Translations under genes and position numbers: made by a program
Shown: positions 7,422 through 14,902 of the stretch, piece after piece
Position numbering within the stretch: position 1 is the first letter of the stretch
Layout of the letters: each line of letters opens with the position of its first letter
Notes under the pieces: generated by a model
Database searches by the model: none
What the model saw: only the letters and a program-made list of their open reading frames with translations
Told to the model about the DNA's origin: nothing
Origin: UBA4416 sp048498515
Lineage (GTDB): Bacteria > Bacteroidota > Bacteroidia > B-17B0 > Aurantibacillaceae
NCBI GenBank assembly: GCA_048498515.1
Contig: JBEHXV010000013.1
Coordinates: forward strand, 62,001 to 126,000
Reading direction: 5' to 3'
Length of the DNA: 64,000 bases

Positions 7422-7865
7422 TTATGATTTGAGTAGCCACTCCCAGGCATCACCAATTTCATGGTCCTGTACCACGCCCGAAAATGTAAAACCATTGCGC
7501 TCCAATATTTTAGTGGAGGCGTTATGTTCGGGTGCTGTTTTGGCGGTAACGATAATGTTTGGATCGGTTTCTTTTGCAATTGCTATTAGCTGCTTGCAGG
7601 CCCAGGAGGCAATGCCTTTTCCTTCATGTTCTTTAAAGGTCCAGTACGACACTTCCACACGGTTATTGATAGGTTTACCGGTAAAGGCACAGGAACCAAT
7701 GACATGGTTGCCTTGTATGACCACATAGCCAACCCATGGCAGGTTAAAGCCTATTTTAGGATAGTATTCTTCCCACATGCTTAAAAGGTTCTGGCAGTCT
7801 TCCGATGCATAGTGTGTTTTTGTTTTATCCTCGTTTAACGCTATGAATTCAAGTTTCAATTCCAT
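7422..7865 (-). CDS. GNAT-family N-acetyltransferase
   Basis: About 147 residues starting at MELKLEFIAL. A Met at 7892 would add nine residues that do not look family-like. Acetyl-CoA binding motif A is visible as EVSYWTFKEHEGKGIASWACKQLI, followed by TAPEHNASTKILERNGF, the typical C-terminal GNAT signature. The acceptor is unknown. It is transcribed behind the 860-residue DUF4157 gene (gap 35 bp), so an accessory or immunity-type role is possible but not shown. Confidence 0.85.
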   Translation of the reverse strand: MELKLEFIALNEDKTKTHYASEDCQNLLSMWEEYYPKIGFNLPWVGYVVIQGNHVIGSCAFTGKPINNRVEVSYWTFKEHEGKGIASWACKQLIAIAKETDPNIIVTAKTAPEHNASTKILERNGFTFSGVVQDHEIGDAWEWLLKS

Positions 7866-7900
7866 TTTTAAATTGCGCTTTAGTGTCAGCATGCTCTTAC

Positions 7901-10483
7901 TTATGGCAGCATTTTAGAAAGTTTTTCAGATGTTGAGGCAGCGGCAATAAGGCCTGCTACATTTGCTTGAGTTAACCACTCGGTATAAAGTTCGGTCTGT
8001 ACATCTCCCAGCTCCGCCCATTTTTTACCATCTGTACCATCCACATCGGTCGGTATTGTGGAACCATTAATAACGTTCCATTTCGTACTATTTATAAAGC
8101 CTTCAAAATCACCGCCAAATGCGGTTTTGCGCTCGGTAAGGTCCTTTACAACCCCTTTCAATCGTTTAGAGTATACATTATAATGTGGACTTATTTTGCT
8201 TTTCAGTTCTTCTTTTACATCAGCCAATTTTAAATCTTCTTTTTTATTTGACAGATAGGTCTCCCGATTATCACTTAAACTTTTGGCTACGGCAGTTTCC
8301 ACACTTTTTCGTGACGTTTTGGTACTCAAAAAGTTTTGGCCTAGTATAGGAAGCCCTGATTGCCTGCGTTTTCGGTTGATCGCACCAAGATCCCATCTCT
8401 GCTCATTATCTTCAATGCTCTTTCCAACCTCATCAAAATTAATATACATTAGTTCCTCGGGAGTACTCTCTTCATCAAACAGCGGAGTCTTCTCATCCCA
8501 CTCATCTAATTTATCAACAAATATCTTATCCCAGGTTTTATCGACGTCTGAATCTGTATCGTCAATGACATCACGTCGTGCATCCACTTCAGGTGTAGGG
8601 AAAGTCCAGTCCTCGCCATCGGCTTTAATCTCTACTTTGACATATTGTGTGGTAACATCATCTTCACCAATACCCTGCCACAGCTTACCATAATCGGTAG
8701 CGACCCCACCTTTCATATTTTCAACCATTTTATCAATCATGGTATCTTCCAGATCCCCGTCAAATTCATCGTGTTCTTTTCCTGTCCCCCTAAAATCCGT
8801 AAATTCAGTTTTAAGTTTCGCTTTAAATTCAACGAGTTTCTTATCCCTGTAGGCTGTTAAGTCAATGTTTTTAGCTGCTGTTTCTATCAATGTAATAAAT
8901 GGTGCATGGTCAGCCAACCCAAACTTATACGTGGTCTCTTCATTATGAAGTTCTCCCTGGCTTCCGCGTTTCACCCATTTCTGGTCGCGCAGCAATTCAT
9001 CAATCACTGTGCTCGCCTTAACAGTCCCGCCACTTTTCCTAACCGTTATATGGCCAAATTTACCTTCCGAAATATCAGTCATTGGAACACCGGAGGTGAT
9101 CTGCACTTCTTTTTTCTTGTTAAAATACTTATAGGTCCTGAGCAGGCCATTGAACTGGTCGTCAATTTTTTTGACGAAGGCGTCTATGTCAGTACTTATT
9201 GCGCCTCCCAATTTACCCGAAATGGCACCCTTCGATAAGAGCGTATTTTTCATTTGTGTTTCCAGGAACCATTCGCCAAAAACGCTGGCTTCTTTACCTA
9301 CCGTAAAATTATCGGCCTGAAGTGTCTTTGTATGGGTTTCAGACGATAGTTTACCAGCTCCGGTGAGCGAGCCTTTATCCGTAGCTTTTACGGTTCCGTC
9401 AAAAACCCCTTTGGAATAAGCATCCAGAACAATGTTTTCACTTCTGTCAAGCGGCTGGTAACCATAATCAACCGCTGTACCACCGCTCACATCGGCCGAC
9501 TCAAACCGGTTTTTCATTGGTCCCAAACGAAGGTTCCCTCCATGATTTGCCGGAGCCGTTTTCGCTTCACCATGTTTTGAAAGGGCCTCGAAAGGAAGGA
9601 TATGGTGCCAGCTGAAATTGCTTTTCTTGTTACCCGCAACCGTCGAGGATTCGCCTTCCTGGCTGAGCCCCAGGGTTTGGTTTGTTTCAACAAGCCAGTT
9701 CATCAATTTCACTTTATGTGGCGACAAGGTATCATCATATGTTCGGTCGCGCTGAATAACCTGGTTTTGAATCACCAAACCGGTATTAGAATTGTTTTTT
9801 GTTTGTTGAGTGGCATTTGAATTTTGTACAGCAACTTGCTGCAGCGCTTTTTCTCCCATCACATCCGCTTCATGTTCCAGCTCTACATCATCATTCACCA
9901 ATACATCCTTCTTCATCTGAATGGTTGGTTTTACCCTTCCCTGGGCTTGCTGCACCACATGCCAGGCCTCGTGAGGCAAATGTTTTTCCTGTCCCGGTGC
10001 CACATGAATGTCGCTTCCCTGCGCATAGGCATGAGCCTGCAATTGTGAAGGCTTGTCGGAGTTATAATGCACTTGCACGTGATCCATGTTCATACCCGAC
10101 AAAGATTCAATGCCAGATTTAAGATTGTCGGGTAAACCGGTATTATTTTCTTTTTTTTGAATTGGTTCGGATTTTTCCGCAAGTGGTTCTTCCTTCGCGT
10201 TTTCTTTTTGTTGCACCGTTTGCGAAGTAAAATTGTCAGCCATTGCCTGGTAAGCTTTTAACTGCTTTGCTTTGGCGTTATTATTTGCCATTGCCTGGTA
10301 GGCATCTATTTTTTTGACACTGTTACTTGTATTAATTTCTTCCTGCAGCTTTCGTTGCGCAATGGTTTCGGGAGTGTGGCTTGCAAACTGTACATCTGCC
10401 TCTGCCTGATCCGGCAATTTTGAAGAATGATTAGCGATGGCCTGGCTTTTATTTTCCTGGGCTTTGTCAGTATGAGATTTCAT
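7901..10483 (-). CDS. eCIS-core (DUF4157) protein with HNH-like motif and large unknown C-terminus
   Basis: 860 residues, no signal peptide. Residues ~1-115 are polar and low-complexity with a repeated AYQAMA motif (61-66 and 77-82). Residues ~117-212 form a DUF4157/eCIS-core domain: GMNMDHVQVHYNS, the zinc-protease-like HEAWH at 171-175 and the second motif ELEHEAD at 201-207. Residues ~289-330 hold WHHILPFEAL (292-301) and NHGGNLRLGP (313-322), which resemble the first His pair and the Asn of an HNH/beta-beta-alpha-metal nuclease. The remaining ~460 residues are charged and unrecognised. DUF4157 proteins are commonly cargo or accessory proteins of contractile injection systems, but no sheath, tube or baseplate gene occurs in this window. 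The nuclease assignment is inference. Confidence 0.8.
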   Translation of the reverse strand: MKSHTDKAQENKSQAIANHSSKLPDQAEADVQFASHTPETIAQRKLQEEINTSNSVKKIDAYQAMANNNAKAKQLKAYQAMADNFTSQTVQQKENAKEEPLAEKSEPIQKKENNTGLPDNLKSGIESLSGMNMDHVQVHYNSDKPSQLQAHAYAQGSDIHVAPGQEKHLPHEAWHVVQQAQGRVKPTIQMKKDVLVNDDVELEHEADVMGEKALQQVAVQNSNATQQTKNNSNTGLVIQNQVIQRDRTYDDTLSPHKVKLMNWLVETNQTLGLSQEGESSTVAGNKKSNFSWHHILPFEALSKHGEAKTAPANHGGNLRLGPMKNRFESADVSGGTAVDYGYQPLDRSENIVLDAYSKGVFDGTVKATDKGSLTGAGKLSSETHTKTLQADNFTVGKEASVFGEWFLETQMKNTLLSKGAISGKLGGAISTDIDAFVKKIDDQFNGLLRTYKYFNKKKEVQITSGVPMTDISEGKFGHITVRKSGGTVKASTVIDELLRDQKWVKRGSQGELHNEETTYKFGLADHAPFITLIETAAKNIDLTAYRDKKLVEFKAKLKTEFTDFRGTGKEHDEFDGDLEDTMIDKMVENMKGGVATDYGKLWQGIGEDDVTTQYVKVEIKADGEDWTFPTPEVDARRDVIDDTDSDVDKTWDKIFVDKLDEWDEKTPLFDEESTPEELMYINFDEVGKSIEDNEQRWDLGAINRKRRQSGLPILGQNFLSTKTSRKSVETAVAKSLSDNRETYLSNKKEDLKLADVKEELKSKISPHYNVYSKRLKGVVKDLTERKTAFGGDFEGFINSTKWNVINGSTIPTDVDGTDGKKWAELGDVQTELYTEWLTQANVAGLIAAASTSEKLSKMLP

Positions 10484-10626
10484 GGATACGCGCTTCGAAA
10501 CAGTTTATTTAAAAATACAATTTTACCTCAATAAACTGAAACAAAAATGCAAAGAGTTTTCAAACCGCCATTAAGATTTACATAGAAATCTTGCATCTGG
10601 CTGGCAGTAGTTAGCAGTAATTGTTT

Positions 10627-11466
10627 TTATCCGCGTTTTTTGATCGTACTCCTGGTTAGGTCCTGAACAATTTCCATTTTAGTTGAAATATTTTTTGCGA
10701 TCTCAAATGCATCTAAAACGCCTTTTTGTTGGGCAGCATAAGCTTCGTTGAATTTATAGCAAGATAATTTGCCAAACACTGATTTCATTCCCATTTTTTC
10801 CCAACTTATTTTTTCATCAAATGTGATCCATTTTGGTAACGTAGACTCAAACAATGAAAGATCAATAAAACAGTTTGGCCCTCCAAAACCTTCTTTGGAA
10901 CCCCCTGCGTCCACCAAATAGGATTTTGTAAAAGCAAAATTGGCTTGTAATTCAGGAATCAATCCAAAGTGAGGTTTTGTATAGAATGCCTCATTCACTG
11001 CTTCGTCTACCGTCATTTTTTTTGTTTGGAGCCTTTCTTTTATCCGTTTCATTTGAGGATGATTTTCGAACCCGTTTTTGTTGTCTTTTCTTACACGAAA
11101 GCCAACAGAAATTATCATTCTCGCACCAGGAAATCCACTTTGCTTGTCAAATTCATTGATTGACTGATAGAACTTAATAGCTCTATCCAGGAAGTCAAAT
11201 GTCACACTTTTTGTTCGAGGAGAAAGATCTCTATAAACAACTATTCCATCATTTATTGCGTGTATTGGAAAATAACGGTGCGCATGTTTAGATGCCTCTT
11301 CATGAAAATCGAATAAGCGCTTTATTGCTATTTGAGCTTTCGCATCTGTTGGATCAAAGGATGCTTCTGCCAGCATTGAACCATATCCTAATAGATCTAG
11401 CCAGCACACACAGCTAATTTCATACAACCTTCTTTTTCCTTTTGCAGTCTTTGGATTTTTGCTCAT
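10627..11466 (-). CDS. Putative class III nucleotide-cyclase-like protein
   Basis: 279 residues, soluble. Near the N-terminus, CWLDLLGYGSML resembles the first strand of class III cyclase catalytic domains (D-hydrophobic-x-G-F/Y). About 50 residues later, AINDGIVVYRDLS resembles the second metal-Asp motif (GDGxxxxF), at the usual spacing. The segment GFPGARMIISVGFRVR looks like a later strand (often 'R.GI..G'). The rest, including FGLIPELQANFAFTKSYLVD, is unassigned. The gene lies upstream of the DUF4157 gene on the same strand, 143 bp apart. Cyclase activity is inference from motif order; a degenerate, inactive homologue is possible. Confidence 0.5.
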   Translation of the reverse strand: MSKNPKTAKGKRRLYEISCVCWLDLLGYGSMLAEASFDPTDAKAQIAIKRLFDFHEEASKHAHRYFPIHAINDGIVVYRDLSPRTKSVTFDFLDRAIKFYQSINEFDKQSGFPGARMIISVGFRVRKDNKNGFENHPQMKRIKERLQTKKMTVDEAVNEAFYTKPHFGLIPELQANFAFTKSYLVDAGGSKEGFGGPNCFIDLSLFESTLPKWITFDEKISWEKMGMKSVFGKLSCYKFNEAYAAQQKGVLDAFEIAKNISTKMEIVQDLTRSTIKKRG

Positions 11467-11553
11467 GTAATTCCAGTTAAATGGTACGATCTGATTTTCA
11501 ATCTTGTTTTGGCTAAATAGGTCTGATAAGATATTTCTTTAACCTGGTTAGCC

Positions 11554-12942
11554 TTACACCCTGATGCCAACTATCAATACATCATCCACCTGTTCCAGTT
11601 CTCCTTTCCAATTGTCAAAGGCTTGTTGAAGAAACTGTTTTTGCTCTTTCATTGTCTTGGTAGTGTTCGCAATCAACAATTGTTCAAGCTGTTTGTATTT
11701 GAATTTTTTTCCTTTTGGCCCGCCAAATTGGTCGGCATAACCATCTGTAAAAATATAAATGCAATCATTTTTCTGCAGATCGAAACTGGTAGTGGTAAAT
11801 GGTTTTTTAGCAATGTCGGTTCCGGCTGTAATGGCTTGTTTGTTTGGTTTAAGCTCAATGAGCTCATTGTTGCGTATGACCCAGGCCGGGTTGTTGGCGG
11901 CGGCAAAATAAAGTTTATTCGCGCTGCTATCAATGGCACAAAGCGCTATGTCCATTCCATCCCTGATGGTAGCTTCCTGGCCGTAACTTTTTAAATTCTT
12001 CGGCAATTCCGAGTTTAAAAAATCAAGCACGTCGGCCGGTGAGTTGATGCCAGGGTTTTTAATGGTTTGGTTTAGCAGGGTATAGCCCAGCATGCTCATA
12101 AAGGCTCCGGGTATGCCATGCCCGGTACAATCGGCAGCGGCAATAATATTAAGTGCGGTGCCGGTATTACTGGTGGTCGTGTTAATGCTCCAGTAAAAAT
12201 CACCGCTCACAATGTCTTTTGGCTGGTATAAAATAAAACAATCCTTCAGGTGTTTTGCAACTTCTTCTTCGGGTGGCAATATGGATTGCTGGATGCGTTT
12301 GGCATAATTGATACTGTCGGTTATCTCCTTATTTTTTTCGGATACCTCTTTGTTGGTATGCTTTAATTCGGTCAGCAAGTCCAGGCGCAATTTTTCATTC
12401 CTGAAAACAAGGAACAGCACCATTACACTGATGGTTATAATATCCTGCCAGTAATAAAACGGCGATATGTTTGTGGTATGCGATCTCATTTGCATAATGC
12501 CGGTTTCTTCCAAAATATAAAAGGTGGTAAAGGCCAACAGGATCATGATGCTCCAAAATAAGGCGATACGACGGCTACCAATCATCAGCACCGATACAGG
12601 GATGGCTAAAAGAGTCAACAGGTCGGGTGAGTAGATACCGCCGGTTTCCAGCGGAGCAGCCGCTACAGCCAAAAAGCCAACGGTACCCAAAAAATTGGCA
12701 ATAAATGTGAACGAACCATTTTTGCGAAAGATAAGTAAGGCACACAAAAGCAAAACAGTAAATACAGCGCCTACTAAAATATAAAGTAAACTGTCGATAA
12801 ACAGTATCGAGTAAATAAGCCCTAAAAGAGAAACCGCTACGATCAACAAACAGGCAGCAGAGGTAAAGATGGCTTTACGGTATAACTCTTTATCGGCTTT
12901 TAGTTGACCGGCAATAAAATAGCCGGTTATTTTTTTGAGCAT
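11554..12942 (-). CDS. Membrane-bound SpoIIE-type PP2C phosphatase
   Basis: 462 residues. About six transmembrane helices occupy residues ~25-190, followed by a short coiled coil (KHTNKEVSEKNKEITDSINY) and a C-terminal PP2C/SpoIIE domain from about residue 215. Diagnostic PP2C elements are YAKRIQQSILPP, PKDIVSGDFYW, the metal-binding AAADCTGHGIPGAFMSMLG, and FTDGYADQFGG. It should dephosphorylate a phospho-Ser/Thr protein in response to a membrane signal. The natural Bacteroidota target is the SiaC-type protein, and a siaBC pair lies at 39986-40955. It stands alone, and no N-terminal ligand-binding domain is recognisable. Confidence 0.88.
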   Translation of the reverse strand: MLKKITGYFIAGQLKADKELYRKAIFTSAACLLIVAVSLLGLIYSILFIDSLLYILVGAVFTVLLLCALLIFRKNGSFTFIANFLGTVGFLAVAAAPLETGGIYSPDLLTLLAIPVSVLMIGSRRIALFWSIMILLAFTTFYILEETGIMQMRSHTTNISPFYYWQDIITISVMVLFLVFRNEKLRLDLLTELKHTNKEVSEKNKEITDSINYAKRIQQSILPPEEEVAKHLKDCFILYQPKDIVSGDFYWSINTTTSNTGTALNIIAAADCTGHGIPGAFMSMLGYTLLNQTIKNPGINSPADVLDFLNSELPKNLKSYGQEATIRDGMDIALCAIDSSANKLYFAAANNPAWVIRNNELIELKPNKQAITAGTDIAKKPFTTTSFDLQKNDCIYIFTDGYADQFGGPKGKKFKYKQLEQLLIANTTKTMKEQKQFLQQAFDNWKGELEQVDDVLIVGIRV

Positions 12943-13110
12943 TCCAATTGGTATTAAAATAAGTGCAGAAAATTTTCAGGTACTGAGCTACATTAAAAAA
13001 ATGTTATTTAAAGATAATTGTTTTTTTTGAGGTGCAAAACCAGGCCGCATAACTGGTAAAAAATGTATGTTCAAAATTCGTCATTTATGCTTTTTGTTTA
13101 AATTAGCCTT

Positions 13111-14100
13111 ATGGAAGATTACATAGCGTATATTGTTTTTTTCGGTCCAATTATCTGTTTTGTAATTATCTATTTGATCTGGGAAAAAAGAAAATTGCGA
13201 AAACAAGGGCCTGTTTTGCCCGATCCTGACGATGGATCAATTTATGTAGAGGGAGTAGGGCTTGTGAAATTTGAAGAGATGAGCGAAATGGTTAACGGTG
13301 ACCCTAATGAAGATGTGAAGCAGGTGAAAGATACCATGTTCAGGGAGGATTTAATGCAGTTTGAAGGCGAGTTTTTAATTCCCGGTTTGGCGCTTAATGA
13401 AGAGAGAAGGCTTTCCATTGACGATGCTTTCTTATACATGCAGGAATTGTTTGGAGAAGATTTAGTAAAACAAAAACCGGTTCTCACCATTCATGACGCT
13501 CTTTTCCCGGTTGAGATCAAGGACCTTTCCGCAGTAATACCATTAACCTATACCATTGCCAAAATTATGGACATTGATCCCGATGATCTGGAGATCGGTT
13601 TTTTTGAAGGGGATAAAGGCGCGGACATGGATCTGCAAAATGGTTCTTATCAATATAGCGGCGCGGCTGGTTTATATTATGGGAAGAATGAGAACGGAAA
13701 ATATGAGGTCACTTTTTCCGACACCCTGTACCGTGAGCCGGAGCGCTTAATAGCAACTATTGCACACGAGTTTGCTCATATTAAATTGCTGGGAGAGGAA
13801 CGCATGGAGGAGAACTCGGAAGAAATGACCGACATGCTGCCCTTGTTCTATGGCTTTGGTTTGTTCAATTCCAATTCGGTATTCAAATTCTCGGGCGAAA
13901 CCAATCGCTGGTCTACTTCCAAACTGGGCTATCTCACACAGGTTGACTGGGCTTACCTCTTTGCACTTTACCTGTATGTACGTAACGAAAAAGAGCCCGA
14001 ATGGATGCAGTACATGAACAGGACCATTGCCAAGGATTGTAGCTTTGCCTACAACTTTATTATGAACAATCCGGATAGGGTGTTGCAGGTTCAAAGCTGA
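13111..14100 (+). CDS. Membrane-anchored HExxH protein, putative zinc metallopeptidase
   Basis: 329 residues. A single N-terminal transmembrane helix (IVFFGPIICFVIIYLIW) is followed by a Lys/Arg-rich stop, so the rest is probably cytoplasmic. HEFAH (residues 219-223) is followed by EENSEEMTD about ten residues later, giving a plausible zinc site and third acidic ligand. The middle part (residues ~105-180) carries no motif I know. This could be a gluzincin-like protease or an M48-like/ImmA-like degenerate protein. It has its own upstream region and is divergent from the PP2C gene. Confidence 0.6.
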   Translation: MEDYIAYIVFFGPIICFVIIYLIWEKRKLRKQGPVLPDPDDGSIYVEGVGLVKFEEMSEMVNGDPNEDVKQVKDTMFREDLMQFEGEFLIPGLALNEERRLSIDDAFLYMQELFGEDLVKQKPVLTIHDALFPVEIKDLSAVIPLTYTIAKIMDIDPDDLEIGFFEGDKGADMDLQNGSYQYSGAAGLYYGKNENGKYEVTFSDTLYREPERLIATIAHEFAHIKLLGEERMEENSEEMTDMLPLFYGFGLFNSNSVFKFSGETNRWSTSKLGYLTQVDWAYLFALYLYVRNEKEPEWMQYMNRTIAKDCSFAYNFIMNNPDRVLQVQS

Positions 14101-14122
14101 TTCTGTGGGTTGATTTTTGTAA

Positions 14123-14422
14123 TTAGCTTTTCATAAAACGGTAAAAATCCAGCATATTCATGACAATAAGAAACAAAATGCCAAGGACATACATACAGCT
14201 TAATGAAATGCCTGCAATCTTGTAAATAGAGTTCTTTTCTTTCAGAGCTTTTATAGAATAATAGCATCCTATAATAATCGTCGCTAAGTCAATCAAAAGG
14301 AAAATAGAGGAGTAATTCCGCCTGTCAGTCATGCTAAAAACATACATTCCTAATAGAACCCAAAGCAGGGTAACAATTATTGGGATACCAGAAAACAGGA
14401 GATTAAGTTTTGAATATTTCAT
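14123..14422 (-). CDS. Small membrane protein, unknown
   Basis: About 99 residues from ATG at 14422 (MKYSKLNLLFSG). Three hydrophobic helices are visible: IPIIVTLLWVLLGMYVF, IFLLIDLATIIIGCYYS and ISLSCMYVLGILFLIVM. A Met at 14521 in the same frame would add 33 hydrophilic residues, but that stretch reads better as coding in another frame (see 14433-14568), so the shorter start is preferred. No family recognised. Confidence 0.6.
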   Translation of the reverse strand: MKYSKLNLLFSGIPIIVTLLWVLLGMYVFSMTDRRNYSSIFLLIDLATIIIGCYYSIKALKEKNSIYKIAGISLSCMYVLGILFLIVMNMLDFYRFMKS

Positions 14423-14432
14423 GTTTGAGTTA

Positions 14433-14568
14433 TTATTCTTTGATCCGGTAGTCGCGCCAGCCTTTGCCGCCTTTTCGGTACCAATATTTGTTTTTTGCGC
14501 CTGATGTGAAAGTAAGTTCATAATAATGTGAACCTATCTCATTATTAAATGATGATGATTGATTTCAT
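14433..14568 (-). pseudogene. Possible frameshifted microprotein gene
   Basis: On the minus strand, an open stretch ending at 14433 encodes ELTFTSGAKNKYWYRKGG followed by KGWRDYRIKE. It has protein-like composition but no start codon before the stop at 14565-14567. A nearby ATG at 14568 reads MKSIIII and then stops; deleting one T from the ATTTAATAATGAG stretch would join the two into a ~44-residue protein. This is either a decayed small gene or chance. Confidence 0.25.
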
Positions 14569-14582
14569 AATGCTACGTAGTA

Positions 14583-14831
14583 TTACATGTCTATGGCTTT
14601 ATCTTTTGGAAATTTAATAATCACATTTCCTTTAGAATCTTTCATCATATAATCATCAAAGATTATTTTTTCGTCGGGAGGCATTTCAGAAAGTTCTTCC
14701 ACAATAGTGCGTGTCATATCTTTGATTTCCTGGCTGGGGTTAGTTATCCCTTCCTGTTGCATTTTCATTCTTGCTTGATAAATGCGGAGTACGTGCAAAA
14801 CTGTTGGATTGTTCATTTCTTTAGAAATCAC
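14583..14831 (-). CDS. Small hypothetical protein
   Basis: 82 residues (77 if the start is ATG at 14816, MNNPTVLHVL). It is charged and predicted soluble and helical: VLRIYQARMKMQQEGITNP, then EIKDMTRTIVEELSEMPPDEK. No signal peptide and no recognised family. It lies 71 bp upstream of no obvious partner on the same strand; the PP2C gene behind it is also leftward. Real but unknown. Confidence 0.5.
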   Translation of the reverse strand: MISKEMNNPTVLHVLRIYQARMKMQQEGITNPSQEIKDMTRTIVEELSEMPPDEKIIFDDYMMKDSKGNVIIKFPKDKAIDM

Positions 14832-14902
14832 TCGTGAATTTTTTGCGCCTATTCTTTATAGAGTCAAATATAAAGTACAGATTCCATAAATAAAATTGGG
14901 TA

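Noticed and set aside
7901..10483. Complete contractile injection system around the DUF4157 gene
   Set aside because: No sheath, tube, baseplate or AAA+ gene is visible within the window on either side.
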